64,000 nucleotides of DNA from Roseitranquillus sp963776845. GTDB lineage: Bacteria > Pseudomonadota > Alphaproteobacteria > Rhodobacterales > Rhodobacteraceae. Shown piece after piece: positions 9,158 through 17,379 of this stretch. Location: NCBI GenBank assembly GCA_963776845.1, contig CAVZOJ010000003.1, positions 558,001 through 622,000 on the forward strand, given 5' to 3'. How positions within the stretch are numbered: position 1 is the stretch's first letter; the number at the start of each line of letters is the position of its first letter. The notes below the pieces were generated by a model. That model ran no database searches. It had not been told where the DNA came from and worked only from the letters and a program-made list of their open reading frames with translations. Position numbers and translations under genes: made by a program.

Positions 9158-11014
9158 GTGAGAAAGTACTACCTGCCGGTCGCGATCACGGCCATCGTTG
9201 TCGCGTTCTGGCTGAGCCCCGACCTGCAGGAGATCGCGGCAGGCGTAGCGATCTTTCTGTTCGGGATGCTGATGCTGGAGGACGGCTTCAAACTCTTCGG
9301 CGGGGGCTTTCTTGAGCGGATCCTGCAGCGGGCGACCCGCTCGGTCCCCCGGTCGATCATGTTCGGCATCGTGTCGACCACGCTGCTGCAATCGAGCTCG
9401 CTGGTCTCGGTTATCACCATCTCGTTCCTGAGCGCCGGGCTCATCTCGCTGATCGGTGGCGTCGGGATCATCTTCGGCGCCAATATCGGCACCACCACCG
9501 GCGCCTGGCTGGTCGCGGGACTTGGCCTGAAGGTCAACATCGCGGCCTACGCGATGCCGATGATCGCGCTCAGCATCCTGCTGGTGTTCCAGAGGTCCAA
9601 GGTGCTGAGAGGCGTGGGCTTCGCCCTCGGCGGTCTCGGGTTCCTGTTCCTCGGCATCCACCACATGAAGGAAGGCTTCGACGCCTTCAAGGATCAGATC
9701 GATCTGTCGCGTTACGCGCTGCCGGGCCTGCTGGGCCTTCTCGTCTACACGCTGCTCGGATCCGTCGCGACCGTCATCATGCAGTCCAGCCACGCGACGA
9801 TGGTACTGATCCTGACTGCGCTCGCCGCGGGACAGATCACCTACGAAAATGCCCTCGCGCTGGCGATCGGGGCCAATGTCGGGACAACGATCACCGCCCT
9901 CATCGGTTCGCTTGGCGCCAATTTTCAGGGCAAGCGGCTGGCCCTTGCGCATCTGATCTTCAACGTCGGAACCGCTGCCGTGGCTCTCATCTTCATCGCG
10001 CCCCTGCGGCACGCGGTTGATCTTGTCAGCTCCGGCATCGGCATCGCGCCGCAGGACTTCGCACTGAAGCTCGCCGTCTTTCACACCATCTTCAACGTGC
10101 TGGGCGTCGCGCTCATGCTGCCGATCATGCAGCATCTGATCACCTTTCTGGAGGCGCGGATCGTCGAGCCGGTGCCGGACGTCAGCCGCCCGCGGTTCCT
10201 GAACCAGGCCGTGGACGAATTTCCGCAAACCCTGGAAAGCGCGTTGAGGAAGGAGGTCATGCACCTCTACGAGAACGCCGTCGAGCTGATCCTCCACGGC
10301 CTCAACCTTCATAGGGACGAGGTCTATGGGACTAACGATATCGCCGCGACGGTGCGGAGGAGCCGGCAACTGATCGAGCTCGACATCGACGCAAGCTACG
10401 AGCGGCGGGTGAAGACGCTCTACGCCGCCATTGTCGACTTCACGACGCGGGCGGGAGGCAAACGGCTCGCGCCGGACATCTCGAACCGCATCTACGCGCT
10501 CCGCGACGTCTCCAGCGACATCGTCCAGGTGGTGAAGTCGGTGAAGCACCTGCGCAAGAACGTAAACCGCTACGCGACGCGTCCGCAGGGCGCGGTGACG
10601 GAGCTCTACGACGGCCTGAGAACAGAGATCGCGCGCATCGTCATCGCGATCCGCGAGCTGGGCCTGGCCGACCCGGAGGAACGAAGCTCACTTTGGCTCG
10701 ACCAGGAAGCGGCGCAGGTCGAGCAGGACGCGCGAAACACGACGCGGCGGGTCGACGCGTTGATACGGACCGGGGACATCAGTCCGATCGCGGCCACCTC
10801 GTTCCTGAACGATTCAGGATACGCCTATTCCGCGATGCGCGAACTGATCGACGCCGCGCGCACCTACTACATCGAACGCGACGAGGCGGTGGCCGAAGTG
10901 GAGAAAATCCTCTCGCTTGACGAGGAGGAGATCGGCGATTCGCTGCGGCAGTCTGGTCTCCGCTCCGACGCCCGCGCAGCGGAGCGTCGCGCCAATGTCA
11001 TGGAAGGGCGCTAG
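9158..11014 (+). CDS. Na+/phosphate cotransporter, NptA/PF02690 family, with PhoU-like tail
   Basis: 618 residues from a GTG start 10 bp after the PiT gene. Two Na/Pi-cotransporter repeats are visible in the membrane half, each with the QSSS-type motif ('TLLQSSSLVSVITISF'; 'TVIMQSSHATMVLILT') and a Gly-Ala-Asn motif ('GIIFGANIGTTTGAW'; 'AIGANVGTTITALIG'). From about residue 330 a helical, charged region of 280 residues resembles PhoU, as in other members of the family. It imports phosphate with sodium across the inner membrane. The TAG stop is followed 36 bp later by a small conserved gene that may be co-transcribed. Confidence 0.9.
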   Translation: MRKYYLPVAITAIVVAFWLSPDLQEIAAGVAIFLFGMLMLEDGFKLFGGGFLERILQRATRSVPRSIMFGIVSTTLLQSSSLVSVITISFLSAGLISLIGGVGIIFGANIGTTTGAWLVAGLGLKVNIAAYAMPMIALSILLVFQRSKVLRGVGFALGGLGFLFLGIHHMKEGFDAFKDQIDLSRYALPGLLGLLVYTLLGSVATVIMQSSHATMVLILTALAAGQITYENALALAIGANVGTTITALIGSLGANFQGKRLALAHLIFNVGTAAVALIFIAPLRHAVDLVSSGIGIAPQDFALKLAVFHTIFNVLGVALMLPIMQHLITFLEARIVEPVPDVSRPRFLNQAVDEFPQTLESALRKEVMHLYENAVELILHGLNLHRDEVYGTNDIAATVRRSRQLIELDIDASYERRVKTLYAAIVDFTTRAGGKRLAPDISNRIYALRDVSSDIVQVVKSVKHLRKNVNRYATRPQGAVTELYDGLRTEIARIVIAIRELGLADPEERSSLWLDQEAAQVEQDARNTTRRVDALIRTGDISPIAATSFLNDSGYAYSAMRELIDAARTYYIERDEAVAEVEKILSLDEEEIGDSLRQSGLRSDARAAERRANVMEGR

Positions 11015-11050
11015 GATGACTGGCTGGAATCCAGAGAATGAGGCGCAGGC

Positions 11051-11299
11051 ATGGGCCTGAAGAAGCTTGCCGCCAAGGTGGCCGATTACAACGAGCGCGT
11101 CGAGAACGGCAAGGCAAGCAAGATCAAACCTGACGATGTGAAGAAGGTCCTGAAAAAGCTCCAGGGCAAGAAAGCCTCTCTTGAAGTAAAGATCTCGGAG
11201 GCGAGCAATCTTGACGAGAAGGCTCGCCTTAGGCGGAAGCAAGAAATCGCACAGGAGCACATTGAACGGGCCGAGTGGCTACTGAGCGAGATTTCATGA
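11051..11299 (+). CDS. Small conserved hypothetical protein, helical
   Basis: 82 residues, lysine- and glutamate-rich, with no membrane segment and predicted all-helical ('VKKVLKKLQGKKASLEVKISEA', 'ARLRRKQEIAQEHIERAEWLL'). I do not recognise a family. It follows the Na/Pi cotransporter by 36 bp in the same direction and may belong to that unit. The composition and clean frame fit a real gene. Confidence 0.6.
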   Translation: MGLKKLAAKVADYNERVENGKASKIKPDDVKKVLKKLQGKKASLEVKISEASNLDEKARLRRKQEIAQEHIERAEWLLSEIS

Positions 11300-11322
11300 G
11301 TGGCGGATTGAAAACTTCAGTC

Positions 11323-11460
11323 GGCTCTGTTGCAGAAATCGGCTGATGGCCAAGGTTCCCCTTTACCCGGAGGGACTCATCCGACGGGCTCTGTGACGGG
11401 TATGCCGAGCGGGGTGTAGCCGTTCAGGACGGCGATGCGGACTTCCGAAGTTCGACAAAA
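11323..11460 (-). mobile_element. IS6-like end remnant
   Basis: GGCTCTGTTGCAG at 11323 matches the terminal sequence common to IS6-family elements. Inward, on the minus strand, a short open stretch ends '..EVRIAVLNGYTPLGIPVTEPVG' stop (11453-11385). Nothing else of the element is left. The rest of 11300-11598 holds no gene. Confidence 0.4.
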
Positions 11461-12285
11461 TCGGGTGTGATCTGGTTCGATTGAGGTCGCCTGGCGGTGT
11501 CAGATCAAGGATTTAGGAGGGTAGGAAACCGAGAGGTCTGTAGTCACACGTCGAGACCGTTCGCGCCATCGCGGGGGTTTCCGCGCTATTCAGTAGGCAT
11601 GTTTGTGCGCATCAACGAGAGCGGTGGGCGGCGCTACCTCCAGGTCGTCGAGTCCTACCGCAACGAGGCCGGCAAGCCCCGCCACCGGGTGGTCGCCAAT
11701 CTCGGGCGCATCGACAGCATGGAAGAGGGTCACCTCGATGCCTTGATCCGGGGTCTGTGCCGCGCGGCCGGGCGCGACGAACCCGCCAAGGTCGAGATCG
11801 CCCACGAGTCGGCACGCGCCTATGGAAACGTCTTTGCCCTGCACGAGCTGTGGAAAGACCTCGGTTTCGACCGTGCCCTCGGACGCGCTCTGCGGTCCGG
11901 CAAGCGCAAGTTGGACATCGAGGCCCTCGTCCGGGCGATGGTCTTCAACCGTCTCTGCGCGCCGAACTCGAAGCTGGGCTGCCTGCGTTGGTTGGAGACC
12001 GTCGCCATGCCGGCCATGCCCGAGGGCGTGACACACCAGCATCTGCTGCGGGCGATGGACGCTCTGATGGATCACGCCGACCGGCTCGAGACGGAGTTGG
12101 CCGGGCAGATCCGGCCGCTGGTCGATCAGGATCTCGCGGTGGTGTTCTACGATCTGACCACCGTGCGTATCCACGGCGAGGGCGAGGTGGACGAGGATCT
12201 GCGTGCGTTCGGCATGAACAAGGAGACCGGTGGCATCGCCCGCCAGTTCGTCCTTGGCGTCGTGCAGACCGCCGAAGGCCTGCCG

Positions 12286-12327
12286 TCGACATTGTCGCTC
12301 GAACCAATGGCGCAACCATGTCGACTG
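12286..12327 (-). repeat. Class I tiny palindromic insertion (copy E), inverted, in IS1634 transposase
   Basis: Read on the minus strand, arms cgacat-g-gttg and cgac-a-atgtcg enclose the core CGCCATTGGTTCGAG. About 42 nt stand where the family has two codons between 'EGLP' and 'HTVHPGN' (net +36, in frame). It is the only class I copy seen in inverted orientation relative to its host gene. Confidence 0.75.
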
Positions 12328-12453
12328 CACACGGTCCACCCCGGCAACGTCGCGGAAACGAAGACGCTGAAGGGCATGCTCACCGCAGTCCTGGAGCGTT
12401 TCCCGATCCAGCGCGTCATACTGGTGGCCGATCGAGGGCTCCTGAGCCTGGAG

Positions 12454-12496
12454 AGTTGCCCATCGAGGCGCCACCGGTTCAAGCCCGATGGGCGAC
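12454..12496 (+). repeat. Class I tiny palindromic insertion (copy C) in IS1634 transposase
   Basis: An 8-bp stem (12458-12465 gcccatcg with 12486-12493 cgatgggc) encloses a loop with the core CGCCACCGGTTCAAG (12469-12483). Net +37 nt against the expected two codons between 'GLLSLE' and 'GELTALAD', shifting the frame. Confidence 0.8.
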
Positions 12497-13374
12497 GGCG
12501 AGCTGACGGCGCTGGCAGATCGGGATGACCGGCGGCTGGACTTCATCCTCGCCGTCCCGGCACGGCGCTACGCCGAGCTGGTCGAGACCTTCCGGGGCCT
12601 CGTCTTCGACGACGACGGCCTGGCCGAGAGCACCTTCGCCGGTCACCGCCTGATCGTCGCCCACGATCCCCTGCGCGCCGCGGAACAGGGCGACCGGCGT
12701 CGGGCCCGCATCGCCGAACTCGAGGCCGTGGCCGAGAAGATGGTCGGCAAGCTCGACGCCCAGGATATAGGGCAGACCGCCCGGGGGCGGCGCGCCTCGG
12801 ACCGGGGCGCCTACAGCCGCTTTACCCGCGCGGTCGCCGAGGCCGAGATGACGCGCTTCCTCAAGGCCGATCTCACCGCGGACCGCTTCAGCTGGAGCGT
12901 CCAGGAGACCGCCATCGCCGAGGCCGAGCTCTTCGATGGCAAGCTGGCGCTGATCACCAACGCCCCCGACCTCGTGCCCGCCGACGCCGTCACGCGCTAC
13001 AAGGCCCTGGCAGACATCGAGCGCGGCTTCCGAGTCCTCAAATCCGACATCGAGATCGCGCCGGTCCATCACCGGCTTCCGGACCGCATTCGAGCCCACG
13101 CCCAGATCTGCTTCCTCGCTCTCGTTCTCCACCGCGTCATGCGCATGAGGCTGAAGGCCAGGGACCATGACGCCAGCCCGCGCACCGCGCTCGACCTGCT
13201 GGCGCGCATCCAGCGGCACCTGGCAAAGATCGGCGAGCGATCGGTGGACGGCCTTTCCTCCACGACCCCCGAACAGTTGGAGCTCTTCCAGGCCCTGAAC
13301 CTGCCCAAACCCGCCTGACAGCCCGCACGTAGTCACAAAATGGCGCATCCCGCCATAACGAAATCAATTGCTTA

Positions 13375-14086
13375 GCGGTTTTGCTGTCGAACTTGGGGGA
13401 CTTGGATCTCGGCAACCTGCCGGTTGAAGTCCCGTGCCATGAGCCGTTGCCCCAGCAGTTTCATGCAATGCATCTTTGTCTCGACGCGGCTCCGGCGGTG
13501 GTATCCGCGCCATCGTCGCGAGAGCGCGCGACCGAGGTATTTCGCGGCGCGCAGGATCTCGTTTCGGGCCTGGGCGCCAGCGGTGGCGGTCGTCCATGGT
13601 TTCGCATTCTTGCGGGGCGGAATAACCGCATGGGCACCTCGATCCGCGATGGCATCGTGGCCGCGTGTCATAGGCGCCGTCCGCCGTGACACTGCCAATC
13701 TCCTGGTTTTCCGAAATCTGGCTGAGGAGGTCAGGCAGGACAGGTGCATCACCGATGTGGCTCCCGGTGATCTCGCGGTGATCTCGACGGGGCGGATCTC
13801 CAGCGTTTCCCCGTCGATCCCGATGTGGATCTTTCGCCAGACCCGCCGTTTTGGGCCGCCATGCTTGCGGGCGTGCCACTCGCCTTCACCTTCGACCTTG
13901 ATACCCCGTGCTGTCGATCAGCAGGTGCAACGGCCCTCTGGGCCCACGATACGCGATGTTCACGGCGAGGGACGTCTGGCGGCGAGACAGCGTGCTGAAC
14001 TCAGGCACCGTCCAGTCGAGACCGACCAGTCGCAACAGGCTCTCGACGAAGCCCGTCGTCTGCCGCAGCGCCGTGCCGAAGCCTCC
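13375..14086 (-). pseudogene. IS5-family transposase remnant (second type)
   Basis: Read right to left: '..TTGFVESLLRLVGLDWTVPEF', 'PLHLLIDSTG' (Asp), 'EITGSHIGDAPVLPDLL', 'VTADGAYDTR' (Asp) and 'KNAKPWTTATAGAQARN'. This is an IS5 group different from the two intact copies in the window. Frameshifts include an extra base near 13908 and an 11-bp tandem duplication near 13775-13797. The N-terminus is cut where it joins an istB fragment at about 14087. Confidence 0.75.
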
Positions 14087-14305
14087 ATCAGCTCGTGCAC
14101 GAGCGCGGCGGCGGTGGTGAAGCCTGTGGACAGGCCCTTCTGGCAGGCGGCGAGACCGAGCCCCAGGACGACGTTGCCTGTGCCGCTCGGTCCCAGAGCG
14201 ATGACGTTCTCGCGGCGGTCGATGAACTCCCCCCGCGCCAGCTCCATGGTCAGCGCCTTGTTGAGGCTGGGGATCGCCTTGAAGTCGAAGCTGTCGAGAT
14301 GGAGT
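14087..14305 (-). pseudogene. istB: istB fragment
   Basis: An internal piece of the IS21 helper ATPase, 'LDSFDFKAIPSLNKALTMELARGEFIDRRENVIALGPSG..' up to 'TTAAALVHELMEA'. The Walker A motif reads GPSGTGN instead of GPSGTGK, so even this domain would be inactive. Both ends are cut by other elements. It is closely similar to istB at 17380-18188. Confidence 0.8.
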
Positions 14306-14384
14306 GGTTGCCGCCCTCCCGAGACGGCATCGCAATGTGCCAAGGTCGCGGTGTTCAACGCCACGCGAAGAGGAGGGCGGCAAG

Positions 14385-15310
14385 ATGAAGGATATGATGA
14401 TTGGGGTCGCTCTGGCAAAGGCAGTTCTCCAAGTCCATGGATCCCTTCGGACTGGGGAGGTCCAGTTCCGCAGGAAGCTCACGCGCAAGCAGTTCTCCGA
14501 GTTCATGACGCGGCAGGCGCCCAGTCTGGTCATCTTCGAGGCGTGCGGCAGCGCACATTATTGGGCGCGGGCGATGGAAGCGCTTGGGCACGAGGCAAAG
14601 CTGATCGCGCCGCAATATGTGCGCCCCTTCGTGAAGCGCCAGAAGAATGATGCTGCCGATGCCGAGGCGATCGTCATTGCAGCCCGTCAGCTCGAGATGC
14701 GTTTCGTTGAGCGCAAGACAGTCGAGCAGCAGTCCCGCGCGGCGGTTTTTCGTGGCCGCGAGCGTTTGGTGTATCAGCGAACCGCTGATGTGAATGCGCT
14801 GCGGGCGCTTCTGTATGAGCACGGCCATGTGTTCGCAGCCGGGATACGCCATCTCAATCGTATAACGACGGTTGTGAGGGATGAAGCTTCCAACCTGCCG
14901 GCGCTGATCCGGGAGGAGTGCCAAGACCTTCTGGCGCAGATCGCAGAGAAAACGGCGCGTATTATCGAGCGCACCACGAAACTGAAGACGCTGGCCACCC
15001 AGTCAGACAGGGCGCGCCGGCTTCAGACCATGCCAGGTGTTGGACCGCTGACGGCCGTCGCGGTGGAAGCTTTCGGACCCGACATGGCGCAGTTCAAAAT
15101 CGGGCGCGATTTCGTGGCTTGGTTGGGTCTGGTTCCGAGGCAGCATTCCTCTGGAGGCAAGGAGCGCCTCGGACGCATGACCAAGGCCGGTCAGGCCGAT
15201 ATTCGGCGCCTTCTGATCGTCGGTGCGATGTCGCGACTGGGCTGGCTTGGGCAGCGTGTAATTCCAAAAGACAGTTGGCTGTCGCGCATGTTGCTTCGCA
15301 AAGCCTGCTG
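14385..15310 (+). pseudogene. IS110-family transposase, truncated by IS3 and lacking its first catalytic Asp
   Basis: ATG at 14385 with AGGAGGG upstream. The N-terminal DEDD (RuvC-like) domain and C-terminal transposase_20 domain ('RRLQTMPGVGPLTAVAVEAFG', 'FVAWLGLVPRQHSSGGKERLGRMTKAGQADIRRLLI') are recognisable. In IS110 enzymes the first catalytic Asp sits in 'GVDLAKN.FQVHG'; here the segment reads 'GVALAKAVLQVHG', Ala9 replacing Asp. Glu ('VIFEACGSAHYW') and the Asp pair ('KNDAADAEAI') are present. The reading runs into the IS3 terminal repeat at 15311 after 'WLSRMLLRKA', losing the last 25-30 residues. Any bridge-RNA region would lie upstream (about 14306-14384), where only a short stretch remains. 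Confidence 0.8.
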
Positions 15311-15323
15311 TGACCCCCGACTT

Positions 15324-15653
15324 TCATCCAGCTGAAGCCAGAGTCGGCGCTTCAGAATGGCGCTGGTGCGCCGATGGAGCAATGGGCGGCCGGCGGAGCG
15401 TTTCCGCTCCGCGGAGCCGGCCGTCCATTGCGGTGAGCCGAGCTGCGTAGGCTGCCGGCGTCTCGTAGCCGATCGCAGAATGCGGTCGGTGCTGATTGTA
15501 ATCGATGACCCATGCCGCGACCTTCCGGCGGGCCTGCTCGAGGTCGAAGAACAGGCTCTCGTTGAGAAGCTCGTCGCGCATCCGCCCGTTGAAGGCCTCG
15601 CAGATGCCGTTCTGCATCGGCTTGCCCGGCGCGATGAAGTGCCAGGCGACGCC
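15324..15653 (-). pseudogene. IS3 OrfB, 3' part
   Basis: C-terminal half of the IS3 integrase-type transposase: 'VAWHFIAPGKPMQNGICEAFNGRMRDELLNESLFFDLEQARRKVAAWVIDYNQHRPHSAIGY', with the catalytic Glu in 'CEAFNGR'. It joins in frame to the 5' part at 18333 when IS21 copy 2 and one copy of its CGCC duplication are removed. Confidence 0.9.
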
Positions 15654-15870
15654 TGAGAGCGGCGGTGAGAAAGTCGGCCACGGTAGCGGCGGGATGAGCC
15701 CGCGGCGGGCGGCGTAAAAGTCGGCCACGTTTGCCCTCTCTGGCGGCAGGGAGGGTGGGGGCATTTTCACCGTGGAGCTGTATCGTAAGGTTCGCCGCGC
15801 CTACTTCAGGCAAGGCATGAGCAAGCGCGCCATCGCGCGTCACTTCTGCATCTCGCGCGACAGCGTCGAC

Positions 15871-15919
15871 AGTTCGGAGGATCAGGGATTGATCCAGTGG
15901 ATCAATCCCCCGACGGACG
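15871..15919 (+). repeat. Class II tiny hairpin insertion (copy F) in istA
   Basis: Net 46 nt between 'RDSVD' and 'ILYSVPPGY'. An 11-bp perfect stem (15885-15895 gggattgatcc with 15899-15909 ggatcaatccc) has an AGT loop and is flanked by AGTTCGG and CCGACG, which can pair (tcgg/ccga). The empty counterpart is 'RKTVSKILKHSVPPGY' in istA copy 1 (about 255-300). Confidence 0.8.
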
Positions 15920-16777
15920 ATCTTGTACTCCGTGCCGCCGGGCTACCGGCGGACCGCGCCGGTGAAGCGGCCGAAGCTGGACGGGTTCACCGAGATCATC
16001 GACGCTTGGCTGCTTGAGGACGCCGACCGCCCTCGCAAGCAGCGGCACACCGCCAAGCGGGTCCTCGACCGCTTGCGAGACGAGCACGGGTTCACCGGCG
16101 GCTACACCATCGTGAAGGCATACCTGCGCGAGCACCAGCGGCGCAGCCGCGAGATGTTCGTGCCGCTGCATCACGCTCCCGGCCACGCGCAGGCGGACTT
16201 TGGCGAGGCGCTGGTGGTGATCGGCGGGGTCGAGCAGAAGGCGCACTTCTTTGTCTTCGACCTGCCGCACAGCGATGCCTGCTACGTTCGCGCCTACCCG
16301 GCGGCGACGGCCGAGGCGTGGGCCGATGGCCACGTCCACGCCTTCGCGTTCTTCGGGCGGGTGCCGCTATCGGTGCTCTACGATAACGACCGCTGCCTGG
16401 TGGCGCGCATCCTGCCGGACGGGACGCGCAAGCGGGCAACGCTCTTCAGCGGGATGCTATCGCACTACGTGATCGAAGATCGCTACGGTCGCCCTGGGAA
16501 GGGGAATGACAAGGGTGCCGTCGAGGGGATCGTCGGCTGGTCGCGGCGCAACTTCATGGTGCCGCTGCCCCGCTTCGCGACCTGGGACGAGTTCAACATC
16601 TGGCTGGAGGAGCAATGCCGCAAGCGGCAATCGGAGATCCTGCGCGGCCACCAGGAGACGATCGGCGAGCGGCTCCAGCGTGATCTCGCAGCGATGATGC
16701 CGCTGCCGCCGGCGCCATTCGAGGCCTGCGACCAGGCGACGGGGCGGGTCAGCTCGCAGGCGCTGGTGCGGTACAGG

Positions 16778-16823
16778 AGTTCGAGCGTGAAAAAATCGAT
16801 CCAGTGGATCGATTTTAGCGAAG
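16778..16823 (+). repeat. Class II tiny hairpin insertion (copy G) in istA
   Basis: Net 43 nt between 'LVRYR' and 'NDYSVPVSYG'. An 11-bp perfect stem (16792-16802 aaaatcgatcc with 16806-16816 ggatcgatttt) has an AGT loop, preceded by AGTTCG and followed by CGAA. It aligns base for base with copy F at AGTTCG and GATCCAGTGGATC, while the stem bases differ in a compensated way. The empty counterpart is 'VRYRGNDYSVPVAY' in istA copy 1 (about 1170-1210). Confidence 0.8.
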
Positions 16824-16913
16824 AACGACTACTCGGTGCCGGTCAGCTACGGCCACCGCGAGGTCTGGATCAGGGGCTACGTCGACGAAGTCGTCATCGG
16901 CTGCGGCGGAGAC

Positions 16914-16957
16914 GGTGAGCCGCCGAAGGCGCCACCGGTTCGAGCCCGGCGGCGAAC
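16914..16957 (+). repeat. Class I tiny palindromic insertion (copy B) in istA
   Basis: Net 38 nt between 'VVIGCGGD' and 'ARHSRCYG'. A 7-bp stem (16919-16925 gccgccg with 16947-16953 cggcggc) encloses a loop with the core CGCCACCGGTTCGAG (16930-16944). It aligns over its whole length with copy A (gtgagcc...gaaggcgcca..ggttcgagccc...ggcgaac), differing at paired stem positions. The empty site is 'GAGTDIIARHRRSY' in istA copy 1. Confidence 0.82.
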
Positions 16958-17379
16958 GCCCGCCATTCCCGATGCTACGGCCGCGAGGACATGGTCTTCG
17001 ACCCGATCCATTACCTGCCGCTGCTGGAGAAGAAGATCGGCGCTCTCGACCAGGCCGCGCCGCTGGCGCATTGGGAGCTGCCGGCCGAGTTCCACACCCT
17101 GCGCCGGCTGATGGAGGCGCGGCAGTTCAAGGCCGGCCGCCGCGAGTACGTGCAGGTCCTGCGGCTGCTGGAGACCTTCGATCTCGCCGACCTGCACGTA
17201 GCGGTGAAGACCGCGCTCAGGATGGGCGCCGTCGGGTTCGACGCGATCAAGCACCTCGTGCTCTGCCAGGTCGAGAGGCGGCCGCCGAGGCTCGACCTCG
17301 ACGTCTATCCCTATCTGCCGCGCGCCAATGTCGGGACCACCTCGGCGGCGAGCTACATGTGCCTCGTCGGCGGCCCGGC

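Larger units (their letters stand above)
11599..13318 (+). pseudogene. IS1634-family transposase broken by two small hairpin insertions
   Basis: Full-length coding information for an IS4-superfamily (IS1634-type) DDE transposase: 'MFVRINESGGRRYLQVVESYR' start, 'VFYDLTTVRIHGE' (first Asp), 'ILVADRGLLSL' (second Asp), and 'ADIERGFRVLKSDIEIAPVHHRLPDRIRAHAQICFLALVL' (YREK-type end region). An in-frame insertion (net 36 nt) lies at 12286-12327 inside the conserved 'EGLP..HTVHPGNVAETKTL' motif. A 37-nt insertion at 12454-12496 shifts the frame just after 'ADRGLLSLE'. The rest reads in frame 2 from 12488 to 13318. Apart from the two insertions the gene looks undamaged. Confidence 0.85.

Noticed and set aside
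7414..10549. Long minus-strand frames opposite the phosphate transporters
   Set aside because: Asp/Arg/His-rich composition and exact antisense position show them to be shadows of high-GC coding sequence.
562..16957. Class I elements as tRNA genes or tRNA pieces
   Set aside because: The core holds a T-loop-like GGTTCGAG, but there is no acceptor stem, anticodon arm or CCA, and the pairing partner of the arms differs from tRNA geometry.
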